From Lachnospiraceae bacterium (GTDB lineage Bacteria > Bacillota > Clostridia > Lachnospirales > Lachnospiraceae): 64,000 nt of DNA. The DNA is taken from assembly GCA_021203205.1 (NCBI GenBank), contig JAJQBQ010000053.1:158154-222153 (forward strand). Reading direction: 5' to 3'. A program made the translations under genes and the position numbers. Under the pieces are notes generated by a model. It made no database searches. It was not told where the DNA came from and was given only the letters and a program-made list of their open reading frames with translations. This document shows, one piece after another, positions 52,491 through 61,653 of the stretch (the stretch's first letter is position 1; each line of letters begins with the position of its first letter).

Positions 52491-53558
52491 TTATACTTCC
52501 AGCTCCGCCACCTCGTCAAATGACAGTGCTGTCAGGTGGGAGAGCTTATTTCTGGCTTCCCAGCAGCCCTTCAATCTCTCACTTTCTTTCATTTGGAGAA
52601 ATAGCCTGCCGCTGCCCGCCATCTGTCGCAGCGTCCCAAGTTCCACCTCCTCAGGGACGTTAAATGTTTCATCACAGGCAGATGTCATGGGGAGCATCCT
52701 TGCTATCTCAGGGTAATGCTTCTGCACGAAATCCTGCCGAAACTCCTCCAGCGCCGGGTAGACGCTGCGGATCTGTGCCCGCCAGATCAGGTGCTCCACC
52801 TCCGCCTTCGATCTGGAGAAGCCAAATTTACGCCCGTCGCTGCGGATTTCCTCTGCGAGGATTCTCCTGGTCGCGGCATATGGATCCTGCAGGAATTCCC
52901 TGTGTCTGGCAAGGCACAGGGCGCACAGCTCCATATCGTTACCCACCACGTTAGCGGCCAGCTCTGTCAGATAGTTTTTCACGAAAGAACGCTCCTGCAC
53001 CGCCGATGCGGCCAGAGAGCAGAAAACCGTGCGGTCATATTCGCTCACATAAGCATCGAAAGAAAACAGTTTAATGCCTTTTCTGGCAGTCGTGACGCTC
53101 CCTCCGGTCCACTCCAGCACAAAAACAGCCGCCACTTTGTTCTTCCCCCGTTCTTTTGTGTACTCCGACACAAACTCGCACCACGCCTTAAACTGTTTAT
53201 TTGAGGTGACCTTTACCCAGAGATACCTGTCGTGAAGGACTATGTCATCGCTCTCGGCCAGGAACTTCGCATATGTTCTGGTTGGCCGGTATTCCGTGCG
53301 CTTGGATGACTTGCAGAAATTATCCAGCAGATACGGCCCCGGTTCCGATACATCTTCCAGAATTTCAAATCCCTTCATTGCATTCTGTTGTTTTACTGCT
53401 TCCCGGATATTTCTTTCCATGAAAGAATACCAGGGAAATTCTTCTGCGGAATTTAGCACAATGCTCCTCTCGTTCAGAAGACTATCCACGATGTCGGCCA
53501 GAAACGCAGCAGCGTTCGGCACACGTTCCCACCAAATTTGTTCCATATTGATCCCCAT
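52491..53558 (-). CDS. Unknown partner of the giant ATPase, C-terminal HEPN-like signature
   Basis: A 355-residue soluble protein, not recognised as a whole. Residues ~60-160 look alpha/beta (YLWVKVTSNKQFKAWCEF, KVAAVFVLEWTGG). Residues ~170-355 are helical. Near the C-terminus ARNKLSHL gives R336-N337-x3-H341, an R-x4-H motif with Asn after Arg at a helix, like catalytic motifs of HEPN ribonucleases. Inference: RNase effector or substrate-binding partner. It begins 9 bases after the giant gene's stop; its RBS GATGAGGT lies across that stop, so the two are co-translated. Confidence 0.7.
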   Translation of the reverse strand: MGINMEQIWWERVPNAAAFLADIVDSLLNERSIVLNSAEEFPWYSFMERNIREAVKQQNAMKGFEILEDVSEPGPYLLDNFCKSSKRTEYRPTRTYAKFLAESDDIVLHDRYLWVKVTSNKQFKAWCEFVSEYTKERGKNKVAAVFVLEWTGGSVTTARKGIKLFSFDAYVSEYDRTVFCSLAASAVQERSFVKNYLTELAANVVGNDMELCALCLARHREFLQDPYAATRRILAEEIRSDGRKFGFSRSKAEVEHLIWRAQIRSVYPALEEFRQDFVQKHYPEIARMLPMTSACDETFNVPEEVELGTLRQMAGSGRLFLQMKESERLKGCWEARNKLSHLTALSFDEVAELEV

Positions 53559-53567
53559 ATGTGTACC

Positions 53568-56500
53568 TCATCCCATATACTCCGCTAGCTTATCCTCCAC
53601 CTCTGCCCGCGTCCCCATCATCTGGAAGAATGTGAATCGGGTGAAAAGATAATGAAGCTCATCGGTCGTCCGCAGCACATTCAGCTCTTTCAGCTCTTCC
53701 ATGAAAGAGCCGATCCTGGCATTGTCCAGCGCCGCGATCTTCGCGATTTCCAGCTCATCGCCCGCCCGCTTTATGTCTTCCGCTGAATAACCCACATTAT
53801 ATCCGTTATTGTGGTACAGATACGCCAGCAGCAGGGCGATCAGGTAGTAGTAATTGTCTTCATCCAGCTTCAGCGTGATGAAGTATTTCTCGCGGATCTG
53901 CTGCGTGAACTCCGGGTCGGCCAGCACCTTCTTGATGTGATCCTCGCTGACCTCGTAGATCGGAGTGTTGACCTCATTATAGTTTGCGTAATCATTATTT
54001 CGCAACGCATTGACCAGCTTTGCGCAATACAGCTGGATCAGTCCCGGAAAGTAGTTCGTCGTGGCCAGGATCAGAGTGATCAGCGACTCTTTTTCTTTCG
54101 GGAATTGCATCCCCAGATAATGCAGCGGGATCTCCATCAGCTCGCGGGCTTCCGCCGTGTTAAAGGGTTTCACCGTCATCGGCTGCAGATGGGTAAGGAC
54201 ACTGTTGTTGTCCAATGCTTCCCGCTTGAAGCGCACGATATTCCGCAGCCCGGCGATGACAAATTTGAACCTTCCGGCACCGATGCTCTGAATCTCCTTT
54301 AAAGCATCGAAGGGCTGATAATTCACCGCCGCACAGCTGTCTATAAATGTATCCGCCTCATCGATCAGCAGAAGCAGGTAGGGAATTCTTTCCTCATTCT
54401 CCGACAGGAGGCGGCGCCTGACGGCGCGGGCCAGCTCATCCCAGCTCTCCGTTTCCATGTCCTCCTTCAGGACGGTGACATCGTACAGCTCGTGGGCGAT
54501 TTTCCTCGCTGCTTTCCGGTAATCCAGCCCCTTTACATCCACCAAAACTGCGCGGTTTCCGCTCTCATCCCGGTCGATGTCCTCCCGGGCTTTTTTCAGC
54601 AGGGCGGATTTTCCCAGCTGCCGACCGCCATAAACAATATTGACTCCGGTGGGGGACTTTATCTTCTCCAGCTCCCGCCTGCGGCCCATAAAGATTTCCG
54701 GCGGCATCACATTCGCGGATTCCCAGACATAGGGCTGATAATATCCGAAGGGCGTGATCAGTGAGATCAGCATTTTGTTAATCCTGGTCTCGTCAAAGTT
54801 TCGAACCAGAAACATCATGACGGCCCGGTCGACGACAGCAAACAGCTTATCTCCCAGGACGGTTTTGGTCTTTCTGGCCAGGCGCCGACGCTCGGAAAGC
54901 GGCAGTGCATTGTCGTAGAGGATCATGGTGTGCTTTGTGTCGCCGATCGCCTTCATGATCTCAATCAGCGAATCTGCATTGTAAGCGCCGTTGATACAGA
55001 CGACGCGGAAGCCGTCAATCGCTGCGCTGGAACCGAAGGCAGCGATCGGGTGAGAATAGCTGTTTCTCTGCCTGCTGGCGGCTTTCTCGGTCCAGACCAG
55101 ATAATGTTCGTGTTTTTTCTGGATGGGGGCCTGTTTTCTGATCTCCGCCACCCGGAATCCCAGGCCGCTGAGCAGATTTTCCAGGCGCGTCTCGCCCAGG
55201 TCACTTCCGCCCGGAAGCCAGTTGTCAGCCAGCCTTCTGGCCCCTCTCTGCTCTTTATTCCTCGTCCGGCTGCTGATCAAATTCGCAAAGGAATCATTTC
55301 TGGCCGCGACCGGCTGATAATAATCTTCATAATGGTTCAGAAATTCTTTTAAGAAATCCTCCTCGATCACCTCCTCCTGCTCTTCTTCGGGCATACCGGA
55401 GCGGGCAAGCAGATCCTCCGCCACTGTGTAGTTCTGTTCCCGGATCATGTCCAGGATCCGGGCCGCTCTTTTCGACTTCCGCTCTTCGGAAATGCCGGGA
55501 TGCGCGGCGGATTTGAAATTCTCCAACTGTTCCAGCAAATTCTTTTCCCGGCTCTTCGCCTCCTCCCTGATCTCGGCGAGATAGCTGTCCATGACCTTTC
55601 GGAAGAAGCCGTAATTCGAGGTCGTGAGCGCCCACTGGTACCACTCCTCCACCACCTGGAGGATTTTTTCCTTTTTATCTTCCACGGAATTGTCGATCTG
55701 TCCATAGCTCTGGGCCAGCTCGATGTTTCCGATAAAGTCATCCCTGCGGACTTCCGCCGCTTCCCTGGCAAAGCCCTCGCCGCCATCAATGTTGACGGAA
55801 ATTTCCTCCCATTCATCCGACGGCATTTTTGTCTCCAGGTAATCCGCGATCAGGCGGGCTGAGCCGTAGTCATCGCCCTTTTCATTCAGGATGGAATTCA
55901 GGCGCTCCCGGTACGTAGGCTGTTCCCGCTCCATCTCCTGCGCGTGTCTTAAAATGCGCACCAGCGGCGCAAGCGAGCGCATGGATGATGAGTGCATGTC
56001 CAGATCCGGGAAATAATCCTCATCCAACAGGACATCTTCTGTCAGCAGGAACGGCAGGTAGAAATATTTCCGGTTGTCCTCCGCGAAGGAGCCGTCCACA
56101 CACGCGAGAATTTCCTGCAGTGCGAAGGCCAGAACCCTGGCTCCCGCCTCCCGCTTCTCTGCATCCCAGGCATCCGCTATCTGCATTTTTGACATTCCCG
56201 CATACGCGGATTCCTTATCTGTTATTCGGACATCTTCTCCTGCTTTCTCTGCTTCCCCGGTATCTGCCATCCTGTTCCCGATTGTCCGGATATCCGCTGC
56301 CATCTTCTCTGTCCCCCCGGCATCCGCAATGATTTGCTTTCTGCTTTGCTCCGCGTCCGCGCAGATCTCCATCATGTTCCGGATAGCTTCCGTGAGGTTC
56401 TCCATCAGGTATTTGCGCACTCTACGATAGGCGAGATCGCCATCGTCTTCCGTGCGGCTGTTTATCCGGTTCACCAGATCACACCATCTTGCCAGCAGCT

Positions 56501-59500
56501 GCACTGCCTTGGTGGTCGTGCTGGTAATGTTGGTTCTCAGGTGGCTCATCAGATTCTCGCGGCGCTGATAAAACAGGGATTCTCCTGCCTGATCCCAGTA
56601 TACCATGATATACGCCCAGAGCATATCGGCATCGATATTGTCCGGCTCGATGGTGCTGTCCTTCTTAAAAAAGTTCTCCTGGAGAAAATCCTGAACCAGA
56701 GGCTGCATCTGGGTATCACCATCCACGACGGCGCGAAGCCACTGACCAAGGTCTCCGGAAGCGGCAAACAGCAGCTTTTTCGTCTCCAGGAACCGCCTCA
56801 CGCCGGCCCTTTCCTTCTTTCGCCCGGCCACAACATTGTCGTAGAAAATCCGCGCCTCCTGCCGCAGCGAGTTCATCTCACGCTCCAGTTCCGTACGGCT
56901 GCGGGAGCGATAATCCGCGCAGGCATCCATTCCTTTCTTGCAGGTGTCCTTAAAATCCATCAGCGTATACATGACGTTGCTCAGCGCGGGATACTCGCCC
57001 GGCAATGCGTACTCTTTTATTCCGCTGTAATAGGATTTCAGGTTATAATCGTAGCGCACCTGATTCGAGAAAAAGAGTCTTATGGCCGTCGAAAGGACAA
57101 GCGCATCCTCGAATTCTCCCTCCCCGCCGAGCAGCTGAAAGGCTTTCCCGGTCTCATAACTGCAATGTTCCATCGGATCATTTACGGCATAAGCCAGCTG
57201 ACGGCAGAAGAGCGCAGCATCCGGCTGCTCCGGGTGCTCTGCGGCAAATGCCCTGGCGTAGGCCATGGCTGCATAGATTCTGCCGGAATTAATCAGCTGG
57301 ACAATGTCCTCCTCCGGGTTTTCGGATGGGCGGACCGCCGCTTTGGCGCGAAAGCCCCCGGCTTCCGCGAGAATCGGCACAGCCGTAGCCGCTGTCATGC
57401 TTTCGGCTATTGGCACCCCCTCCGGCGATGCCGCAGAGTTTTCCAAGGATACCTCCGCGCCTGCCGGTGTCACTTCCGTTCTTTCGGGAGCGTTCCCCAT
57501 TCCTTCCGGCATCGCATCTGTTTCTTTTGCCGTTACGCCCGCTCCTCCCGACGCAGTCTCCGCGTTTCCTGTTCTCCTCTCCGATCCCTCCGGCGCATCC
57601 TCCGTTCCTTTCGCCGTCACGTCCGCTTCTCCTGACGCGTTCTCCGCGCTTTCTGTTCTCGTTTCTTTCCTTTCTGGTGTCCCCTCCTTTCTTTGCAGAG
57701 CCTTCTTCTGACTTAGACTTATATCCATTCTTTCCGATGTCGTTTCCGCATTTCCCGCTGCAGCCCCCGCTCTTTCCGGGGGTGTTTCCGTTCTTCCCGG
57801 CATCGCCTCCGCGTTTCCCGCTGTCTGATTCGCTCTTTCCGGGGGTGTTTCCGCTCTCCCCGGCAACGCTTCCCTTCTTCCCGATGCCGCTTCTGCGCTT
57901 TCCGTTACTTTCCCTGCCTTTTCCGCTGCCTTTGCGCATCCCGGTGTTGCTTTCTCTGTTTCCGGTGGATTCCATAAATCCTCCGCCCGAAACGCGCTTC
58001 CCTCGAAAAAATCGCTGTACTCCCCATCCGTCAGGCTGTACAGGTACACATTTTGGGTAAGAAGCAGGTTGCCCAGCTCAGCGAGCAGAATTCCGGCCAG
58101 ATTTTTTGCTCTGCCCTGATCCAAAGCCGCAAAAACAACCGCCTTCACAGGCTTTACATTTTCAAGCTCTTCTTTCACCTCTTTTAAAAAGGAATCGCAT
58201 TCTTCCGTGTTCTGCCAAAATGCCCCGATTATGATGTCGCAACCAATGTCAGCTTTTCCCGACGCATGTATCCTTGAAAAGAAACATTCGGTATAATGCA
58301 GTGCAGACTCGTAAACCGAAGCATATCCGGTATCCCGGAAGCGGCACATGCTGTCGCAGAACAGTTTTCCATAAGCAACCCTGCTGGCAACGCTTGTGGC
58401 TCTGTCCTCAATTGTCTCTCCCCAATCCTTTATTTCTTTCCGGCTCACGCCGATCGTTTTTGCCGCATCGCGGAAAGCCATACATTTCATCAACCGCTGC
58501 GAGGCACAGTAAAACTCGCCTCCGGGGTTCAAAGCATAGCTTCTTAAGTATCCCTTGCGCTGAAGGTACTCCAGCGAGCTTTGCGCCAGACCTTCCGGCA
58601 TCTCCTGCAGGCGGCATAACGTGTCCAGAGATATATTATTTCTGCGCACAACCTCGCGTAGAATCGCCTTGATCGCCTTCTCATGTCCTTTTCTCACATC
58701 ATTCTGGAAAACACTGGCCGTAGCCTTTTTGCCCTCATTGGCGCTGATGTCTGCCGTCATGCTTCCAACCTCCGCGTCAGTCTCCAGCAGAAGCCCGGAG
58801 GCTTCGATTTTCCGGACAAAATTCGACGTAGTTTCTGCATGTCCCCCAGATGCCCCATCCTCTAATTCGCCTGAGGCTTTCCTGGCTGAAAAATTCTCTG
58901 GTTCTCCCACCGTTTCCGCTGAAAATCCATCTACCGTTTCCTTAACTGGAGCATTCTCTGATCCTTCTGCCGTTTTCGCTGACAGCTCGTCCCCTGCTTC
59001 CTTAACTGGAGCGTTCTCTGATCCTCCCGCCGCTTCTGCTGACGGCTCGTTCCCTGCTTCCTTAATTGAAGCGTTTTCTGATTTTTCCGCCGTTTTCGCT
59101 GAAATCTTGTCCTCTGACCCACCTGACACTTCTACAGACAGTTCGTCCTCCGGCTCATCTTCCGCTTTTCCGATTGAAGCGTCCTCTGTTTCGACTGACA
59201 CTTTTGCAGACAGATCGCCCTCCGACTCATTTTCCCTTTTCCTGGCTGAAGCCTCCTCTGATTCGGCTGCCGTTTCGATCAGCAGAGCCGTTTCCGAGAT
59301 ACAGTATTTCCCTGCGACCAGACCATACTGAATGCGGCGGGGATAGTGCTGCTCCGTCTCATCCAGCAGGCGCATGCCCTCATCCGAATCAAGATTGTCG
59401 CACGTGAGCGCGTTCAGGAACGCTTTGGGACCTGCCGTCTCACAGGCAAGTTTCTCCGTCTCCAGAACCGCATCTGCAGGAAGACCTGAGAAATCATCTG

Positions 59501-59912
59501 CCAAAAGCATGGCAGCCAGCTCCGCTGCCCGCTCCTGAAACGGCTGCAGTGCCTCCGCATAAATTCCTGTCAGCGACCGCACCGACAGGAATTCTTTCAG
59601 GATCCGTCTGCATTCCTCCAACTGTCTTCTGTATTTCTCTGCTTCGCTGTTTCGCACTGCCCGGACATACTCTTCGGCGGAAGCGCCTTCCGCCGGCATT
59701 TCCTCTTCGGATACCCGCTCCACAGCATAGGAATAAATGGCACTGTATTGCCCACGCAGCTTCCCGATGCACTCGTCAAGCTTTTCCACTTCTGCCTCTG
59801 ACGGGACTCTTCCCTCAGAAACAACTGACAGGATTTTCCGAAGCATGCCTCCGGAATCATCCGCGCTCGCCTGAAACTCATATAATAGCTCTTCTATATT
59901 TCTTACTGCCAT
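53568..59912 (-). CDS. 2114-residue STAND/AAA-type ATPase with repeat-bearing N-terminal half
   Basis: Layout by residue (approximate). 1-210: helical. 215-385: acidic, 20-residue tandem repeats. 410-500: winged-helix-like (LAQSSLEYLQRKGYLRSYAL, FRDAAKTIGVSRKEI). 550-640: Rossmann-like (DIIIGAFWQNTEE, KAVVFAALDQGRAKNL). 650-870: Pro/Glu/Gly repeats of 21 residues. 870-1560: long helical, TPR-like region. 1590-1720: alpha/beta region. 1745-2114: P-loop ATPase with MGRRRELEKI, Walker A VYGGRQLGKSALLKK (~1760), Walker B YLLLLIDEADTF (~1845), FVIAGLRNIVRF, ending in a winged-helix-like segment (SFMEELKELNVLRTTDEL). This is the STAND/AAA_16 pattern of signal-sensing NTPases. No transmembrane segment. 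Function unknown; a conflict or defence sensor is inferred. The ATG has only a distant GGGG. Confidence 0.8.
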   Translation of the reverse strand: MAVRNIEELLYEFQASADDSGGMLRKILSVVSEGRVPSEAEVEKLDECIGKLRGQYSAIYSYAVERVSEEEMPAEGASAEEYVRAVRNSEAEKYRRQLEECRRILKEFLSVRSLTGIYAEALQPFQERAAELAAMLLADDFSGLPADAVLETEKLACETAGPKAFLNALTCDNLDSDEGMRLLDETEQHYPRRIQYGLVAGKYCISETALLIETAAESEEASARKRENESEGDLSAKVSVETEDASIGKAEDEPEDELSVEVSGGSEDKISAKTAEKSENASIKEAGNEPSAEAAGGSENAPVKEAGDELSAKTAEGSENAPVKETVDGFSAETVGEPENFSARKASGELEDGASGGHAETTSNFVRKIEASGLLLETDAEVGSMTADISANEGKKATASVFQNDVRKGHEKAIKAILREVVRRNNISLDTLCRLQEMPEGLAQSSLEYLQRKGYLRSYALNPGGEFYCASQRLMKCMAFRDAAKTIGVSRKEIKDWGETIEDRATSVASRVAYGKLFCDSMCRFRDTGYASVYESALHYTECFFSRIHASGKADIGCDIIIGAFWQNTEECDSFLKEVKEELENVKPVKAVVFAALDQGRAKNLAGILLAELGNLLLTQNVYLYSLTDGEYSDFFEGSAFRAEDLWNPPETEKATPGCAKAAEKAGKVTESAEAASGRREALPGRAETPPERANQTAGNAEAMPGRTETPPERAGAAAGNAETTSERMDISLSQKKALQRKEGTPERKETRTESAENASGEADVTAKGTEDAPEGSERRTGNAETASGGAGVTAKETDAMPEGMGNAPERTEVTPAGAEVSLENSAASPEGVPIAESMTAATAVPILAEAGGFRAKAAVRPSENPEEDIVQLINSGRIYAAMAYARAFAAEHPEQPDAALFCRQLAYAVNDPMEHCSYETGKAFQLLGGEGEFEDALVLSTAIRLFFSNQVRYDYNLKSYYSGIKEYALPGEYPALSNVMYTLMDFKDTCKKGMDACADYRSRSRTELEREMNSLRQEARIFYDNVVAGRKKERAGVRRFLETKKLLFAASGDLGQWLRAVVDGDTQMQPLVQDFLQENFFKKDSTIEPDNIDADMLWAYIMVYWDQAGESLFYQRRENLMSHLRTNITSTTTKAVQLLARWCDLVNRINSRTEDDGDLAYRRVRKYLMENLTEAIRNMMEICADAEQSRKQIIADAGGTEKMAADIRTIGNRMADTGEAEKAGEDVRITDKESAYAGMSKMQIADAWDAEKREAGARVLAFALQEILACVDGSFAEDNRKYFYLPFLLTEDVLLDEDYFPDLDMHSSSMRSLAPLVRILRHAQEMEREQPTYRERLNSILNEKGDDYGSARLIADYLETKMPSDEWEEISVNIDGGEGFAREAAEVRRDDFIGNIELAQSYGQIDNSVEDKKEKILQVVEEWYQWALTTSNYGFFRKVMDSYLAEIREEAKSREKNLLEQLENFKSAAHPGISEERKSKRAARILDMIREQNYTVAEDLLARSGMPEEEQEEVIEEDFLKEFLNHYEDYYQPVAARNDSFANLISSRTRNKEQRGARRLADNWLPGGSDLGETRLENLLSGLGFRVAEIRKQAPIQKKHEHYLVWTEKAASRQRNSYSHPIAAFGSSAAIDGFRVVCINGAYNADSLIEIMKAIGDTKHTMILYDNALPLSERRRLARKTKTVLGDKLFAVVDRAVMMFLVRNFDETRINKMLISLITPFGYYQPYVWESANVMPPEIFMGRRRELEKIKSPTGVNIVYGGRQLGKSALLKKAREDIDRDESGNRAVLVDVKGLDYRKAARKIAHELYDVTVLKEDMETESWDELARAVRRRLLSENEERIPYLLLLIDEADTFIDSCAAVNYQPFDALKEIQSIGAGRFKFVIAGLRNIVRFKREALDNNSVLTHLQPMTVKPFNTAEARELMEIPLHYLGMQFPKEKESLITLILATTNYFPGLIQLYCAKLVNALRNNDYANYNEVNTPIYEVSEDHIKKVLADPEFTQQIREKYFITLKLDEDNYYYLIALLLAYLYHNNGYNVGYSAEDIKRAGDELEIAKIAALDNARIGSFMEELKELNVLRTTDELHYLFTRFTFFQMMGTRAEVEDKLAEYMG
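57740..57870. repeat. 63-bp in-frame tandem repeat inside the giant gene
   Basis: The motif CGCTCTTTCCGGGGGTGTTT recurs at about 57769 and 57832, exactly 63 bases (21 codons) apart. It lies within a wider degenerate repeat field (57310-57960) encoding GRxETPPERAxxxAGNAE units. The repetitiveness creates long spurious open frames on both strands. Confidence 0.8.
58921..59100. repeat. 60-bp in-frame tandem repeat inside the giant gene
   Basis: Three 60-base units (58921, 58981, 59041) encode GSENAPVKEAGDELSAKTAE-like 20-residue repeats; CTTAACTGGAGC recurs at the same phase. Unit length is a multiple of three, so copy-number changes keep the frame. Confidence 0.85.
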
Positions 59913-60006
59913 ATTCTTACGTATCCCCTTTCATACTTTTGCCACAGATGCTTCTTTACGACTTATTCCAATATCATATATCCACAGGAAACTGCCGCTC
60001 TGTTAT

Positions 60007-60055
60007 CTGCAAAAACAGGGGGCAGATGATACACATCTGCCCCCGTTTTTTGCAG
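60007..60055. terminator. Bidirectional terminator after the Rpn nuclease gene
   Basis: GGGGGCAGATG (60018-60028)/CATCTGCCCCC (60034-60044), a perfect 11-bp stem flanked by A-rich and T-rich tracts, extended by TCTGCAAAAAC/GTTTTTTGCAGA. A diverged homologue sits in the same place after the relic copy (61604-61637). Confidence 0.8.
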
Positions 60056-60067
60056 ACAGGCGAAATA

Positions 60068-60892
60068 CTATTCTTCCTCATCCTCTTCGTAGCTTTCCGC
60101 TACATAATTCTCGGCCTCTTCTCTGGACAAATCATATTTTGCCATGATCCGCTCCGTAATCTTTTCATCATCAAAACCGCATTCCCGGTAGGTGTCTATT
60201 GCCGTATCTATCGCGACATCCTGTGCATATTCTTCAAAAATGCTGCTCATATGCTCACGTCCCCTTTCCGTTTCCTTAAAATACCGAACCCTTTTTGCAA
60301 GAGTTTTAAAATACATGTCATCCGCTTTCGTACAATGAAAATCATGCACCAGCTTTCCGATTAGGGTTCTCTCGTCCTTATTCGCACCATTTATAAAAAT
60401 GATATGACGTTCATCCCCAAGCCGCTTCCCTGTATGCTTTTCTTTCATGATATAGTGATAAATAGGAAGCCCTTCGCCGATCGTATCTGTTTCCATGAAA
60501 AAAATAACATATGTAGGTACCAGACAGGAATAATCCTCGCCTTCTTTCAACAGAGTCGTATCCAGCAAGCTGCTGCAATACCTCGAACGAAACGGTAACT
60601 GTTTTCCTCCCCTGCGTTGAATCTCGACATTGAAAACATGATGTTCTCTATCCTCCGCCACAATATCAAGCCGCACCGAATGTCCTTCCAGCTCTTTAAT
60701 CTCACGCTGACTAATTACGGATATCACTGTTATGTCATCTCTGTCAAAAATAACATTCAAAAGCAATTCAGTTGCCCCGATGTTCCCGCTAAAAACCTCT
60801 CTTAAGAACTCATCGTCAAATAGTCTCAGGTTTTGAATCTTATCCAGATTCGATTTTTTTATGCGCTTTGATTTCGCCGTATGAATCACCAC
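60068..60892 (-). CDS. Rpn family PD-(D/E)XK nuclease / transposase-like protein
   Basis: A 274-residue member of the PD-(D/E)XK nuclease family transposase group. The core is VRLDIVAEDREHHVFNVEIQRR (residues ~73-95), with the D-x(n)-E-x-Q catalytic pattern. DKIQNLRLFDDEFLREVFSGN and PFRSRYCSSLLDTTLLKEGEDY are family-typical. The C-terminal ~60 residues are an acidic helical tail (YVAESYEEDEEE). Members promote RecA-independent recombination. The start is GTG 60892 near AAGAAGG. A good promoter is at 60947-60975. It lies 155 bases upstream of the giant gene. Confidence 0.88.
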   Translation of the reverse strand: MVIHTAKSKRIKKSNLDKIQNLRLFDDEFLREVFSGNIGATELLLNVIFDRDDITVISVISQREIKELEGHSVRLDIVAEDREHHVFNVEIQRRGGKQLPFRSRYCSSLLDTTLLKEGEDYSCLVPTYVIFFMETDTIGEGLPIYHYIMKEKHTGKRLGDERHIIFINGANKDERTLIGKLVHDFHCTKADDMYFKTLAKRVRYFKETERGREHMSSIFEEYAQDVAIDTAIDTYRECGFDDEKITERIMAKYDLSREEAENYVAESYEEDEEE

Positions 60893-60946
60893 CTTCTTAA
60901 ATAATGCTGTTCTGTGGCAAAATTCTAAACGCTGTCGTCATGAACA

Positions 60947-60975
60947 ACTATAGCACAAGTGCATATATTACGCAA
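60947..60975 (-). promoter_or_regulatory. Promoter for the Rpn nuclease gene
   Basis: On the minus strand, TTGCGT (60975-60970), 17 bases and TATAGT (60952-60947), ~55 bases before the start. Confidence 0.5.
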
Positions 60976-61323
60976 GTCAAAAAGTATTTATCTACACTTA
61001 GTACTCTATTGTACCAAAGTCGCTTCTTGGCTTCTCCTGCCAACGATAATTATACCTTAACAGAATTTATCTGCGTGAGCAATTTTTCCTCCTGATTTAC
61101 ACTGCGAAACATCTGTATTTCGCTGAAACCCGATATTTATAAATTCCAGAAACAGAAAATTCTCACCCAATTTAATACCTGTACACATCGTAATATCTGC
61201 GAGCTCATTATTCGCCACAAAATTTATGTTGCTTTATAACCAGTTCGAACGGTGGCGGCATGTTAGCATCATCGAGGCAGCCTTGTCAATAGTTTTTAAC
61301 GATTTTATAAACATTTTATAGTA

Positions 61324-61387
61324 GTTACATGCGATGCAACCCGCTCTATCTCTTATTATTTTTTGAGCGTGTAACATCGCATGTAAC
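61324..61387. repeat. Perfect 13-bp inverted repeat in a long noncoding stretch
   Basis: GTTACATGCGATG (61324-61336)/CATCGCATGTAAC (61375-61387) enclose an inner CGCTC/GAGCG pair. It lies in the AT-rich 60893-61653 gap, which has no convincing gene. A 102-codon rightward frame at 61425 crosses the relic's terminator and is not credible. The repeat could be an element end, a recombination site or a transcript stem. Confidence 0.5.
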
Positions 61388-61603
61388 ATGTTGTTTTGAC
61401 TCGAAAATATAGCAATTAATCTGTTTGTGGCAACTCTCCCTCACCAAAATATTCGACTCGACAGAATGGCCGACAAATCAGGAATATCTGAAAGACACCT
61501 GCCTCACGGCACAGGATCTCTGGATTATTTTCGGATCGGGTATTGAGAAAGAACACTCAATAACAAACATATGCTCTACTGTTTGCATTTCATTTGTTAA
61601 AAA

Positions 61604-61637
61604 GGAGACAAATGTTGTATCATCTGTCTCCTTTTTT
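61604..61637. terminator. Terminator of the relic nuclease copy
   Basis: GGAGACA (61604-61610)/TGTCTCC (61625-61631) followed by six T. It is homologous in position and flanks to the terminator at 60007-60055. Confidence 0.65.
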
Positions 61638-61653
61638 GCAGACAAGCGGAAGA

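Noticed and set aside
56334-57635. 433-codon rightward frame opposite the giant gene
   Set aside because: The leftward frame is continuous over 6.3 kb with recognisable domains; the rightward one ends in repeat-derived low complexity.
57289-57975. 228-residue Gly/Arg/Lys-rich leftward frame and matching rightward frames
   Set aside because: They are alternative readings of the tandem-repeat tract inside the giant gene; composition follows the repeats and no RBS is present.
52491-59912. Assignment to BREX, DISARM or another named defence system
   Set aside because: No PglZ, methyltransferase, phospholipase, helicase or cyclic-nucleotide synthase motifs are present in either gene or next to them.
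60893-61653. CRISPR array or tRNA in the AT-rich gap
   Set aside because: No regular direct repeats with spacers and no tRNA cloverleaf or TTCGANTC arm were seen.
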